Counted from the first letter of the stretch, positions 10,930 through 24,017 are shown. The stretch is DNA of 64,000 nucleotides from Ceratotherium simum simum (GCF_000283155.1 NW_004454166.1:6195187-6259186), one strand, 5' to 3'. Notes: generated by a model not told the origin, from the sequence alone. Translations and numbers: made by a program.

Positions 10930-13070
10930 CTGAGTGGGAGGGACTATGCCTATTAAAAATCATTGTCTGAGGAAAGATAAAAATGTATGTCTATAAATGT
11001 ACTATCTGAATAGCTAAGACAAAATTGTTATGATAGCAAGGGTTTAAGATGGAATTTGAAGAATTTAGTACCACTTGGTCAATAAAAAATTATTTTCTTT
11101 GAAGATTTAAGCAACGAAAAACTAATTAATACCGGAAGTTTTTTGTTGCCTTCCATAATATGCTCCTTATAGAAGTTATTCTTGGTCACCTTTTATGTTA
11201 TATATTTCTTTCCAATATTTTAAAAATGAGTTAAGTTAGTACAAATACAAACTGGGTTAAGTAAGTGGTAAATAACCATTTGCTTACTCTCCATTAAATT
11301 TGGAATGGGTTAAGGTGTATTAGACAAAATTAGGCCAGAGACCAAGGGACAACTCTATCCTGCCTCAAATCATTGCTTCTTCACTGCGTACAGTTCTAAA
11401 ATAGATAAAGACACAATGGACTATCACTTTATCATCATTGAGTTTCTGTCCCAAATCCACAAATGTGGAAAACTGAGCTAGACCATGGGCCTTTCGGCTT
11501 CCCACTGATAGCACCCCTCTCCCTCCCTAAATCCAGATCTGGGATCTCATTCCCTCTGGCTAGTTGTAAGAAAGGACAGGAGAAAGAGAAAAATGATAGA
11601 GTCTGTTCAGGGAAGGCAGATCCCAGGGAACCTAACTTTCCCAGCAGAGGAAGGAAGGAGCTTTACCAGAGTATGAGACCAAAAAGGAAAAAAAAAAAAA
11701 AAAATGAGACTTTTCAATGTATAGTTACATCTTCCAGTAGCAATGGTGGTCTGATCATTCTCTTGGAATCTGATCAATTGGATTAATAAAATTCTTCTTT
11801 CCAACATGTCCAGGCTGGAGCAAGAAGGGGGAAGAATATAAGAGAGGAAGCTGTCTTGAGTATGTCCCATCCTTAGTGACCTACTGTTTTTGATTACATA
11901 CAAGCATAGTCGTAAATTTCAATTAAATATTACTACAGTCACAGAAATACATGCATTCATAACAATATGCAAAATTAGGAATATTTGGCCAGTGCTCTGC
12001 CAGATCACAGGAGAAATTTCCAGTTACCATGGCATCCTGGGGATCTAGGGCACAGTGTAATTCAGACAGGAATAGAGGGAGAATGATTTCCATTCTCCTC
12101 ATTGAATGCATCTATTACGAAGATATTAGGTCTTAGCCAATCAAATGTCAGAGGCAACTGGGGCCAATTTACTCCTATTCTCATATCAATCTTTCTAATG
12201 AGCCTCTCTTTGCACCCATTGAGGGTCTAAAATTCCTAGTAATTAATATTGGTTAGGGGCAATAAAAAAAGAGCATAACTGATGCTTTTCATTCTGAGAC
12301 CTGAAGGTGTTAGTGAGACAGGGGGGTCATGGGCTTGCCTTTTGTTAGCTCTGAGTTTTTCCCCCCCACTGATGGTGCCGGAATATGTGTCCATCTCACA
12401 TTTGGCTGACCAGGTAGGGGGATAGTAGCCCTCTCCTTAATCCAGCAGGGACACTAGACAAGCGATTGCTAAGTGCTAGAACCCTGCCAAGGAGATGTGC
12501 AGATCAACTGAGTTTTCCAGATTAATATTTGAGATGGAGATTTTAAGAGCCTACAAATGGATAGTAGGAAAATCATGAAGAATTTCTGTCTCCCCTCTAA
12601 ATTATGGGCAGATATTGTGTCTAATTTCAAAGATGAGTAAATAGGAAAACAATATATACTTAACATGAGATCTATGAACAGATTTTGTGGCATAAAAGAA
12701 GAAGAACATTTAAAATGCAGGTGCAAATATGACAATACATTATGGCACGTGGCGGTAAATTTTAAAAGCTGTTGTTTTATAATTTCCATAATTCAAAACA
12801 TGAACATGATGAAACAAAGAGGAAATAAGGCAAAAGACTGAGATGAAAACAGAGCAAGACAAGGTAAGCAAATACTGAGACTAAAGACTGCTGTGTGAGA
12901 AGCAAAATATGCATTAGAAATAATAAAGATAAAAACTGACACCACAGAAAAGGGAATAAGTGATGTGAGACACGCACCTGAGAAACTTCCAGAATCCAGG
13001 GTGAAAGGATTAAGATAGGAAGATGATGACAGTGAAGATGAAACATGAAAGATTAAGGAGAACCGGCATA
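10930..13070. other. Unassigned sequence, no gene seen
   Basis: It includes an A18-type tract near 11688..11704 and a C-run near 12361. Minus-strand frames at 12469..12789, 12777..13046 and 12793..13086 are Leu/Ser/Phe-rich because the plus strand is purine-rich. I see no signature of a real gene. Confidence 0.4.
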
Positions 13071-13074
13071 AGAG

Positions 13075-13430
13075 ATAAATGAACAAGATATCAGAACAAA
13101 TGGTGAAAAATCAGTAATCAAAGTTGTGACTATAGAAAACTTCCCTAAACTGCAGAAAGTGTTGAGTTTGCAGAATGAAGAGTCTCGCTGAGAAGCAGGC
13201 AGCATTAATGAAATGAAGGCAATATGAAAGCGCATCCTGCTGAGATATCTGAATTTCAAAGGATAAAGAAAAAATATCTTACAAACACCCAAGTAGGAAA
13301 CATCAGATTATTTTATGTAGAAAAAAAATAAGTAGATCTAGGATGTCTCCATTGCTAGACAGCAATGCTAGAAGCAATACTGAAAGTAGCGAGGGAGATA
13401 ATGACAATATTATGACTGAAGACACTGTAT
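13075..13430 (+). mobile_element. HAL1-like LINE remnant
   Basis: It carries the HAL1 (half-L1) wording: GATATCAGAACAAATGGTGA, CTGCAGAAAGTGTTGAGTTT, ATATCTGAATTTCAAAGGAT and TCTTACAAACACCCAAGTAG. HAL1 has only an ORF1-type frame. This copy is eroded and truncated. The upstream part to about 12790 may belong to it but is too diverged to say. Confidence 0.6.
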
Positions 13431-13434
13431 ATGG

Positions 13435-13716
13435 GCACATTGCCTTTCTCGTGAGATGTAGTACACCAATTCCATCTCTGATGATATTACTCAGAGATAT
13501 TCTCTAACTGACAGAGATGAATCATAAGAAAGAACCATTGAGAAGGGTGGAGTTACATTATAGCAGCACTGGCTGTGAGCAGTGAAATCAGTTAAATGAA
13601 TAATGTAAGTAATTATAATGACTACAAACATAATCAAAATATAAATTTCAAAACAAATTCTAAAGCCAAGATTAAAAATATAAATTATTAAAATGTAATA
13701 ATAAAAACCTGGGTAT
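13435..13716. other. Unassigned AT-rich sequence, no gene seen
   Basis: No recognisable element. Confidence 0.4.
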
Positions 13717-13730
13717 AAAATTCTAAGTCA

Positions 13731-13928
13731 GGGGCTGACCCAGTGGCGTAGTGGTGGGGTTCATGCGCTCTGCTTTGGTGCTTGGGGTTCGTGGGCCCAG
13801 ATCCTGGACGGGGACCTACACCACTCATCAAGCCACACTGTGGCGGTGTCCCACATACAAAATGGAGGAAGATTGGCAGGGATGTTAGCTCAGGGCCAAC
13901 CTTCCTCACCCCAAAAAAATAAATAAAT
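13731..13928 (+). mobile_element. ERE SINE, diverged
   Basis: The head is GGGGCTGACCCAGTGGCGTA, with a weakened B-box near 13785 (GGGGTTCGTGG). Then come GGAGGAAGATTGGCAGGGAT and an A-rich tail. TSD: AAAATTCTAAGTCA (13717..13730) against AAAATTCTAGATCA (13929..13942), two mismatches. Confidence 0.88.
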
Positions 13929-13944
13929 AAAATTCTAGATCAGG

Positions 13945-15467
13945 CAGTAAGTGGGGATGTTGGTAGAAATAGAAGCATTAATATTAGAAGGGTATTGATT
14001 TTTGTATCTAATCACCTTGATGATTATCTTAGAAAGTTCATTTACTTGTGTTTTTACATACACAACCATTTCATCTATAATAGTTCATAATATGTATTCC
14101 TTTACAATATTTGTCTCTTATTTCTGCTTTTTGTTTCTCTGCAAGTTTTGCAGAAATAACCCCCAAAACCTGCTGCCTCTACGGGAAGCGAGCAGCAAGT
14201 CCCGCTTGTAGAACTCCCAGTTACCAAGATTGGCTTATTCTGTCTTTTGTTGCTTGGCCCAGTCAGTCTCTTATAATTATCACTGGCAAGACTGTTTCTG
14301 GCCTGAAGGAGCCAGAGCTGATTCCTAATTCCTGATTTCCTAGCACTGCCAAGGTACTCAGATGCAGTCGGCTTTAGACTGCTCTGTGCGGCAAAAATAA
14401 CCCCTTTGATGGTTAATTGGTTCTTTGATCTGTATTAACAATGTCAATCTAGCAGTGTCAATGTCATCTTGGGAATGCAACTTTATTCTTTCACATAACC
14501 CTTGTTGGTAATTTTAGAAGCATATAATGGTCACTGTTATCCTGGTCTGTGAGTGACACATGGTCCTAATTAGGAACCAGACTGTGCATTTAAAACGGCA
14601 GGAAGAAAACTCAGGCTGGTCCCCAAGGGAATTTTGCAGTGGAGGAAAGTTACCTTCCTAGTTCCGGCCTGTCCTCTCTGATCAGTCCCACAGCTTCTGC
14701 CCATCTGGGCTTACACTGTGCTGCTTCTCTATCTCGCTACTCCATTTAGGCCTCTCCTGTCAAGACATGGCCATTGCTGTCTCCTCTGAACCCAGTCTAA
14801 CGGTTGCCATGCTATCTCCCTTCATTGGTTTCCATTCATTCATTTCCCCATCTCCCCCTCGCCACCACCATTTAGACGCCCATGGTTGGGGTCATTTAGC
14901 TTCCAATTCATAGTGTCAGTCCTGCCCACAATTCCTAGAACTAACTCTGGAGACAGGAAGTACCGAAACAGTTCTACCTCCAGAAGTGTTCCCTTTGTTG
15001 TTGGTGTGACCTTTACATATGCCCAAGTTTTCTTAACTAAGGTCCTGTTCTACTGACTGGGGTTCTGTTTGGATCATCTGTCATATTCCTCGGGTCCTGG
15101 AATTCTATCATGTTCTCCAGGCTTTTCTCAGGATGAGAGCCCTGTCCTAAACCCCATTCTGGTGGCTAAACCCTGACTTTCCTGACACTAACTGATTCCA
15201 GGCCTCCAGGAAATCCCTGCCTCTGGGCTTGGCCAACCTACTGAGATAATGTGCTGCTTCACTTTGAAGCTTTTCTGCTTCATAAGCATGTGGATTGGGG
15301 CCTGATATTATCGGATCTTTTTAAATATTTTTTCCTTTGTCCTATAGCATGGCTCTTATGTGCAGCTCTTTTGGATCTAAACTGAATGACCGTGATGCTT
15401 AGCAAGGTCTCTCCACTTTGTTTGGGCCAGAACTCAAAGTCTCCCAACACAGTACAACATCTGGCAT
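13945..15467. other. Unassigned sequence, no gene seen
   Basis: GC content rises from about 14600 onward in a CTGTCC/CTCTCC-rich block. This may be an old LTR or LINE piece but I cannot assign it. The 74-codon frame at 14111..14335 has no motif. Confidence 0.4.
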
Positions 15468-15478
15468 CTCTGTTCAGT

Positions 15479-15736
15479 CTTTTTGGTTTTTTTTTTTTTT
15501 TTGGTGAGGAAGATTGATGCTGAGCTAGCATCCATTGCCAATCTTCCTCTTTTTGCTGAGGAAGATTAACCCTGAGCTAATATCTGTACCAATCTTCCTC
15601 TATTTTGTATATGGGACGCCACCACAGCATGGCTTGATGAGCGGTGTGCATGTCCACATCCAGGATCCAAACCTGTGAACCCCAGGCTGGCAAAGCAGAG
15701 CGCGCGAACTTAACCACTACGCTGCTGGGCCGGCCC
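15479..15736 (-). mobile_element. ERE SINE, long form
   Basis: The T-tract tail near 15486 is followed by GGTGAGGAAGATTGATGC and GCTGAGGAAGATTAACCC modules, ending at the head GCTGCTGGGCCGGCCC. TSD: CTCTGTTCAGT (15468..15478) against CTCTGCTCAGT (15737..15747), one mismatch. It lies in opposite orientation to the ERE at 13731..13928. Confidence 0.92.
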
Positions 15737-15747
15737 CTCTGCTCAGT

Positions 15748-18700
15748 TTTAACAGAGGCCATCACTCTGTTAAGGCCTTACAGAATTTTGCCCTGCACAT
15801 GTGCAGGCCAGCCTCCTTCAAGGACCCAGGGGGATGCCCCATACCTGCTTCTTTGTGTAGCTCCCACCTTTCTGGTGTCCTGTTCAGCAAATTCCAGCCA
15901 CCTAAGCGCCCTGCTCTCCAGTCTCTGTCTCCTCGGCTCAGCAAGGCCATTGCTTTCTGCTTGGGCCTCAACTCTCTGCTGCATGACCAGAAACTACTCT
16001 CTGATAGAAAGCCGGGGCAAAAGTGGGATTCACTCCATGTCCTTCCCTTCTCTCAAGAGTTACAGTCCTGCCGGTAGTCTGCTACCTGAAAACAGTTATG
16101 TCGTGTATTTTGGCCAGTTATAGGGTTGTTTTTTATGGCAGGGTATGACTGAAACCAGTTACTCTGCCATGGCCAGAAGCACAGAATTTTGTGGTTTTGT
16201 TTTTATTGATAATGTAGAAAAGTTTCTGTCGGTTTCACAACTTGTCATTGGTTATGTCATGTACGTTTTTAGTAGCTGTCAAATTTGGAAAATTCCATAT
16301 AGAGTTTCTTTCATATATGAGCTAATGCAACCAATAAATATCCCCTTAGCAGGATCCCTAAAGTGGCCACAGCTACTCGAACATCACAAGGTAGGAGGCA
16401 AAGTGCAGGGAAAGTCCGAGTGGAGAGAACAGGGTCTTCATTGACTACTCTTAAATTGTCTAACTTTTGAAAATTTTACAAAAATGGAGGAGTATGTGAT
16501 TACAATTCCAGGGCCTCACTCAGACTCTGGAAGGAACTTGTGCAAAAGAAGGGCCCTTAAATTTCATTTGCTGCATGGAATACCCACGTCTTTTGCCATC
16601 TTCTGACCAAAGATTTCTGCCTTTGTTACTTGCTGTACATGTGGAGTCCACCCTCTGTCCAGACCCTGAATCTTAAACTTTCCTGACTCAAAACACCAAT
16701 TATTTTCTCTGGATTTTTACATGCCATTTTTAGCCAACTCCTTTCCGCAACGACCATATCCAGGTTCTGATATCTCTTTTTAACAGTAATTCAGGAAGAT
16801 ACTAAACTGTTATCCACAGGTGTCCTAGCCTTGCCTGATGAATTTATCCTCCGATTTGACTTCGCCAAGCAGATCTCTGATAGTCCAGATACCCCAAAAT
16901 AGAAAAGCCTTGCTCAATTGCTGGAAACCCACAGATCTTAAAAGTGAAGGAAATTGTGTTGGAGCCCACAGAGTATTTTAATTAAAATAGGATTTTAGGA
17001 TGTATTCTAAAAGCAGAGATTATATATCCTGGCAAACACCTATTTACAAATACTAAATTATTTTGGCATAGTTTTCTACATCTATTTGTGAAACTAGATT
17101 TAGTTACTCAAACTTATTTGATTTGAGAAATTGAACATAATCTCTAGCATTAAAACCCAAAGATTGTAAATGTTGAAATTAAAAAGTAGCTCTGTTCATT
17201 CATCATTTAGTATAAAGATTGTCATATGAAGATACTTTTTAAGTTGAGAAGACAGTATCTACACACACACATCATAAGCATTTTCTTTTATATACTATAA
17301 GATCAGTATGGTATAATAGTCGGACACAGATTTTCATTTCCTTGGATTGGTTAATGCAGGGTATCCCAGATAAAGACGAAAATATAATTTGAGTTGTATT
17401 CTACTTGAAATAGATTTAGGAATTCTATGTTTAATAGTGGGAAGACCATAAAAGAGCATTTAATTAAAAAGATACTAATTAGTAGATAACCCACTGCTTA
17501 CACAAGAAAGATAGGTCAGAGGAATTTATTTATAGGTTTAGTTATCTGATAGAAATTCAGATATATGGTGATTATTTTTAAATATATAGGTAAACTTTTC
17601 ATGTATCCCACTAGTTTGTACATCAGAAAAAGTCTTTGGGGAGGCACATGCAATTAGAGCAGTAGGAAATCACTCTTTATTTCAGTAAAGATACCTAAAA
17701 TGATTTTTAAAAAGGAAAATTAAAATTTGACATTCCCAAAGGAATGGACCTAGATAAGGCATCTTAGAGCCGTTAACTTATTCTGGTGAAATGATAGCTC
17801 TTATTCTCTAGGCTTTATCTCTACCCGTGAAAGTTTTTAGAAAGGTTAGTCAATAATGTGGCTTTGACCCTGTTTTATGGCAATGGCCCTCTCTTATTTA
17901 TGGCATGGTGTCCATTTTCCACATTTCTAGGCATACCTTTGGCAAAGGCTCCATCTCTCATTTTCATCATGTGATTCAGGGTGGGAGGGTTATCCCACCA
18001 CTGGCCATTTTGACTTATATCTTCTGTCATTTGCAACTGAAAGACTATTAACAGTTACAAGATTTAATTTTGTTCCTTTTGTAATAGATGAGAATAGATG
18101 CTAATCCCTACAGAACCTATATTTGGATAAAAAGAAAATGTTAAAAAATACTGTATCAACAAGTTTCTGAAAGGTACAACTTGGCAGGAAAATCATATCT
18201 TTTTTATAAGAGAGTGAGGTTTCATAATAATATCCACAATATATCCCTGGCTCAATGAAGCATCTGTTTTACTCATATTCTACAGTTTTGTCACGCACTT
18301 ATGTAAAAGCTCAGATCCGTAATGTTTGTTTTTTAACATGTAAGTTTAATGAAAACATATAAAGGATCTAACTTTATGCTTCTTCAAACTCTCACAGCTC
18401 TTTTCATTTCTATCATTCATGCTAATCCTGTTTTATAATTTAAAAGTGCTTATGTCACATCTCAACTTAAGCATCTTGAGAACAAAGATTTAAGCTTAGC
18501 ACTTACCGTGCTTCTCAGTGACCCAAAACAATTTCTAGTTGAATTATATACATGCTTCCTGTTACTGAGAGGAAAAAGGTACATATACTCTTATCTTCTT
18601 GTGATGAGGTCTTATTAACATATGCTAGTAATTGCCTCGATAGACAGTTAGTCCTTTTTTCTAATTACTGTCAGAAAAATGGCTTTAGATCAACTGTTTT

Positions 18701-18900
18701 AAAATGGAAATTATCATTTTTTTGGACATTCTTTTACAATTATTTGGCTAACAGTCAACAATTTGGTATATCAGATCAAGCCATTCTGTTACTCGCAAGT
18801 ACATTTTGCAACTCATCTATCTTGAAGGGATCATCAGAAGATTTCATTGCTAAAATTAGGTATTTTTTGTTTAATCAATTGAATGAGCAACACAAATAAA
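15748..18900. other. Unassigned sequence, no gene seen
   Basis: The part to about 16180 is GC-richer. Its end (GGTTGTTTTTTATGGCAGGG, then CTCTGCCATGGCCAGAAGCA) has the flavour of an old interspersed repeat that I cannot name. The 159-codon frame 15644..16123 begins inside the ERE. The rest is AT-rich with nothing recognised. The 115-codon frame at 18552..18899 lacks motifs. Confidence 0.4.
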
Positions 18901-18904
18901 AGAA

Positions 18905-20360
18905 TCAAATGCATGAATGGCCCTTCCACTGCCAACCTTCTCCAGAGAGTTCTCTGAGCACCATGTCAAGTACTCTTCATTTGTCAACCCCACTCTACTC
19001 TGGCTTCTGCCTCCAGCATTTCCCCGAAACCATTCTTGTTAAGATCTCTGACACATCCATGTTGCCAAATCTAGTATGTTCCTTCCAGCCTCTTTCACTT
19101 GACCTCTCAGCATATTTGACATTGAGGATCTCCCTGAAACATTCTTCTGTTATTTGGTAACATGTCTCTTTCTTAGTTTTCTTTCTCTCCCTTTGTTCTC
19201 AGCCTCTATTGTTGATTCCTCTCCTCTAAACTGATCTCTAAGTGTTTGAGTTCTTCAGTGTTCGGTATAAGGCCTGTCTTTTTTCTCCCTAAAGGCTGTA
19301 TTTAGTAGTAGATCTCATATGTTTCCACAGATTTAAATACCATCTATATGCTGGTGACTTACAATTTATATCTCTGGGACCAACATTTGCTTAGACCTCT
19401 AATCTTACATATCTAGCTGTGCACTTGACATCTTCATTTGGATGTTTTATAGACAGCCCACATTTAGCATCAGTCTTGTGAGTCATGTTTCATCCATAGT
19501 CTCTTCATGTCAGTAAATAGTACAACCTTTCTCTTCAGCTGTTTAATTCAGAAACCTGGGAAAAATCATTTATTCTTTCTTGTCCTAATCCCTCCACTTC
19601 CAATCAATTAATAAGGCTTGTGCGTTTTACTCACAAATTACATCTCATATCTGACCACTCTCCACATCCATTAACAGCACTCCAATTTAAGCCCTATAAT
19701 ATAGTAGTACTTGGAACTTCTTCAACAGTTTCCTGGGTTTCTCTACTCCCTTTACTGAACCTCTCCCTGCAATCTATTCTCCCTATAGCATCCAGAATGA
19801 TCTTTTAAAAATACACTTTGCTATTTGCCTGCTTTAAAATATTTTAATGGCTTTCCGTTGCACTTTGAATCAAATCCAAACTTTATATATTGGTCTAAAA
19901 GGCCTGGTATGGAATGACCCCTGCTTATTTCTAGAATCTCAATCACATCTTTCACTATACTCTGGTCATATTGTCTTCTAGTTTCCCTCCCTCTAGTTTC
20001 TCCCACTTTAGAATATTTGTTCACTCTATCCTTTCTTTCTGGAATGCTCTTTCTCTGGAATTTCACATGGCTGGCTTCTTCGTAGCTTAGTTATCACCTC
20101 CTAAGCATGATATGAGAATTAATTGCTCTTTCTAGATAGACTCCTTCCCCACCTTATTCTCTATCATAGTGCTATATTGGATTCTTTAGTTGCATTTTCT
20201 ATTTAATAATTTTTATTAGTTAGTGGAATTTTCTTGCTTATTATTTTTACCTCCCCACTACTTTGTAAACTCCATGAAGTGTTTGCCCAACGCCTAGCAT
20301 ATAGTAAATATCTTAAATATTCTAAAATATGTATTAAATAAATAGTTGAATAGGTGAAGT
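18905..20360 (+). mobile_element. L2 LINE, long 3' remnant
   Basis: L2 landmarks appear in order. These include CATCTATATGCTGGTGACTT (19343..19362), CATCCAGAATGATCTTTTAA near 19790, the stretch AATGGCTTTCCGTTGCACTT (19846..19865), TGGTCTAAAAGGCCTGGTAT (19892..19911), CTGGAATGCTCTTTC near 20039, and the 3' end with TAAACTCCATGAAG and GCCTAGCATATAGTA. All frames are broken. L2 is an ancient CR1-clade element that is inactive in placental mammals. Confidence 0.78.
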
Positions 20361-20369
20361 TTTGCTTTT

Positions 20370-20905
20370 TCAGCATCTGGCACACCTGTGTGTTCTATAA
20401 GCATCTCATGTCTGAACATAGCATTAAGTAACTCTCAAGTGATCTTCACCAACATACAGATCTGATTGTTTTAGAATAGATATTTGACAAGAACTGTCTG
20501 GTGTGTGAACAATAAAGCGAGGTTTTCTCTCCCTGTATAACCAGCTAAATGACCAAAATGGAGAGAGAGGCTGGCCATGTGCCTCGGCTAATAATTAGAT
20601 AGTGGAAACTTATGAAAAAAAATACTGAAATATGAAGTGTGAGAACCACATTCTTGCCCTGGATTTCTCTTCTATAAAATAAATGATATGTAGTATGATT
20701 TTGACAACTCAGCTGCTCCAAATTTAAAGTAGAGTTAATAATACCTGTCTTTACTCACCTCCTAGGCCTCTGGTGGAAATAAATGGAATATATGATAGCT
20801 TTTTGAGGAAAGGCACTGTGTAACTCTAAGCACATCCCAGTGCAATAGCAATTAGATCAAAGTTCACCCTCTGCCTGCTCTATATTCACTATTGAAAGTA
20901 GGTTT
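20370..20905. other. Unassigned sequence, no gene seen
   Basis: No recognisable element; AT-rich. Confidence 0.4.
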
Positions 20906-20917
20906 TATGAAAATTTA

Positions 20918-21189
20918 TTAAGTAGTAGATAATAACAACAATAAACAAACACATAGGGACAGAGATTGGATTGGTGGTTACCAGAGGGGAAGGGGGGAGG
21001 GAGGAGGGTGAAAGGGATAATTCGGTACATGTGTGTGGTGATGGGTTGTAATTAGTATTTTGGTGGTGAACATGATGTAGTCCATGCAGAAATAGAAGTA
21101 CAATGATGTACACCTGAAATTTTTGCAATGTTATAAACCAATGTTACTGCAATAAAAATGAGGTCCGTAAAAAAAAAAAAAAAAAAAAA
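20918..21189 (+). mobile_element. L1 3' end, 5'-truncated insertion with poly(A)
   Basis: The L1 3'UTR ends in GATGTACACCTGAAATTTTT, TGTTATAAACCAATGTTACT and AATAAAAATGAGG, followed by a ~20-base A tail. The short direct repeat GAAAATTTA at 20909..20917 and 21190..21198 fits a TSD. A G-rich polypurine stretch (20986..21016) lies inside. The preserved A tail suggests a relatively young insertion. Confidence 0.82.
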
Positions 21190-21234
21190 GAAAATTTAAA
21201 TGATATCTACCTTTATGGTTTTTAAAAATCTAAT

Positions 21235-21440
21235 ACACTAAACACATATTGAGCACCTGATGTGTAGAAGGCGACATAACAGGACCCAAACAGCATGACA
21301 TAGTTTGTATCTTAAAGTGTTTGCAGCCTAGTAAGGGAATAATACATGCAAAAATAACTATATTTTAAAAAGTATGTGGTAAATATTACTAAAAATATGA
21401 GAAGGTACTATAGGAACCCAGAAGAAGGTGGGATAAGAGT
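21235..21440 (-). repeat. L2-like LINE remnant
   Basis: ATTGAGCACCTGATGTGTAG and GTTTGCAGCCTAGTAAGG resemble the antisense L2 3' end, diverged. Confidence 0.5.
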
Positions 21441-21504
21441 GGGGGTAGTAAAGTTTCCAACTATATAAAGTTCCCCTTCTCTAATGGAGACAATAAAGCT
21501 ATTC

Positions 21505-21590
21505 TTCATATTTTATTGGACCTAGAACAGCTTGGCACATTGTAAAGCCTTAATAAATATTTGTTGAAGGAATAATGTGATGAAAGAGTA
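21505..21590 (+). repeat. L2 3' end fragment
   Basis: CCTAGAACAGCTTGGCACAT and TTAATAAATATTTGTTGAAG match the L2 terminal region. Confidence 0.65.
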
Positions 21591-21594
21591 AATT

Positions 21595-23360
21595 GAACTG
21601 TCTAACAGACAGAGAAAAACCTTGGTTCCCGGGAAAGCCTCTCCTTTATTACACTCTACTCTCCTTTGAGTCTTGTTGCCTGGTTTAGCCTCTTTTCTTC
21701 TTTTTTTCATTTATAATCCCAATTGAACAAGATCTATGAAAAATCTTGGCTGTGATGAGCCAAAATCAATGTTGAAAAAATAACATTTCCCACTTTAAAT
21801 ATCTGAACTGAAGCTTCAAGTGAAAACATAGACTTGTACTTTTTTTTCCTCTGGACTTACAGCTCTTTTTTCTTTCCTTACCACTTGATTTACTTTGCCA
21901 GTCCTCCTCTATTTTATCTCTGTTCCTTAGTATATTAGGTCACTTAAACATCCAAACACGTATTCCTCTTGGTCCCTGTTAACCTCTCTTTTACTTTGTG
22001 GATTGCTTGAAGTCATCAGTAAAGTCCGTACTAAAATTATGTTTTGTTTAGAATGCCAAAAGAAGTTAAAAAGAGAAACGTGATTGACTTGACCTACTCT
22101 ATAAATCTTCATTAAATTATAGCGATAGTTTTAGCAGTAGAACCCCCTCATCCTCGAGGAATCCCCAAGAAAGAACTTTTAGATGGAAAGCCAATCTACA
22201 AAACAAACAAAAATGGCACCACTCTGGTGGAAAGCAGTGGGAGAGCTGGGATCCCTGAATCCTTGGCCTCCCTCTTCTGCTGCAGTTGTTGGTGATGGAC
22301 CCCCACAGAGCACTACTCTTGTTCTCCAGAGTTTGAAAACCATTGCATTTTATCTTCGATCAGCTATTCTGTTGTTCTATGGGCTAATCAGTGGGAACCC
22401 AACCTACTGCAGAGTTGGAAAAGAACAGAAAACTTTCAGGGAATTTTATTCCAGAGTCAAGCCTCAGAAGTGATTTAATTATTTCTACAACCGACCCTTC
22501 TCTTTTCTACTTTTTGTAAAATGGAATTTGAAATTTAGATCATAACACAAATATTAATTAATATTGCTCTATAGATTACAAAAATTATAGAACTTGGAAA
22601 ATTATCTAACAGTAGTATTTAATAGCTTGTAACTCACTTTTGTTATTGACATTTTTATATTTAGAAGTTGGCACAGTGTATTTTTATTTTCCACCTCCCA
22701 GCTGGTTACAATTGATCTTCAACTGCTTCATAGAATGCAATTGTAAGATAAACAAATTTAAAATTCATAATTAAATATTGAAAATGTTCAAAGTGGCAAC
22801 GACATAAATAGCCCTAAGACATACGTTTTCGCAAGAGCACAGCTCATATTTTGCATCTGGTAATGGAAAGCTCTTGGCTGTGGCTGAGACAGGTGAATGT
22901 TTACCTCTATCCTGGCATCAATACTTTAACTCCAAATTTTTTTTTAACTCAATAATTTATTTTGAAAGAAGACATTATGAAGACTTTATTTTCTTTCTAA
23001 GTCAGAGTGCTTCCAGAAAAATATAACCTTGAGAAGAATTTATAATAAAACTTTGCAAAATACTTATTTTCTCAAATCTATTTACGTAGTGAGATTAAAC
23101 TAATTAAAAAAATTCTTTTTTATCAACTCTGTGCTGAATATGCTACCCATCACTTTTTCAAGGTGACTTTTATTTTTAAAAATCAATATTTCACTTAGTG
23201 AAAATGTTATGGAATGAGACGTGATAATTAGCATAAATAGATTACCTCGGTAATGCAATCCGAAGCACACAAACTCTTCCCGTAATCATCAATCTTTCAT
23301 TTTAGGGAAAGTGGTTGTTTGACTTAACTAACTATAAAGCATAAGGGATACCCCTTGCCC
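21595..23360. other. Unassigned AT-rich sequence, no gene seen
   Basis: The 96-codon frame at 22183..22473 is in a slightly GC-richer patch but has no recognised domain, splice pattern or poly(A) trace. Confidence 0.4.
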
Positions 23361-23364
23361 AACA

Positions 23365-23500
23365 TATGAAGACATCAATCAATATTTGAGCAACAGTTGG
23401 GTGTAGAGCTCACACTGAGACTCAACCAAGACAGAGATTCTGTTCCCAAGGAATTTATATTCTGGAGGACAGATGAGGCAAGAATTGTAAGAATTTCCGT
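23365..23500 (-). repeat. L2-like remnant
   Basis: ATCAATATTTGAGCAACAGT and CAAGGAATTTATATTCTGGA are diverged forms of the antisense L2 3' end. Confidence 0.5.
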
Positions 23501-23504
23501 TGTC

Positions 23505-24010
23505 TCGGTGACTATACTAAGAGGGATGCCCAACTAATTACTGGACGTCTGTGCTCTTTAGCCCAACTGGGCAGGTGCATTTGGGGCAGGTAATCAGGGG
23601 TCTGGGCAATTCCAAAGAGTATGCTCCTGTTCCCAGATAGGTGACATCAATCCAAAGTCCAACCTTGACAACCATTCTTGAGATTCAAGCTTGGGTCCTT
23701 GCATGCAGCAGCCACCAGAAGGCAGAAGGCCGTGTTCCAGTTCATGGTCACTCTGCTAGCAAGTGGGTGGCACAGTTCAATCTGCTGAATGCCCCCGAAG
23801 CAGCCACAGAGTAGAAAAATTCAAGTCTTTCCGGACAGCTTACATGTAGGAGGTGCTGGGGAAGTGTCTGTCGCTATGGCTGTCTGCAAAGAGATGATGC
23901 TCTGCTTTCTGCATAAGGTTGAATCATTGTTGGAAAATAAAGCAGAATGACAGATGTTGTACATAACAATTCCTGAAGGAAGACTTTAAAAGAAAAATGA
24001 TATTGCATGT
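23505..24010. other. Unassigned sequence, no gene seen
   Basis: It contains a CTCF-like match at about 23711..23727 (see findings). No gene or repeat family was recognised. Confidence 0.4.
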
Positions 24011-24017
24011 GTGCATG

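Noticed and set aside
12469..13292. Cluster of hydrophobic minus-strand frames
   Set aside because: They mirror purine-rich, partly LINE-derived plus-strand DNA and overlap in several frames.
15644..16123. 159-codon plus-strand frame
   Set aside because: It begins inside the antisense ERE at 15479..15736 and continues into unassigned DNA; openness is due to GC content.
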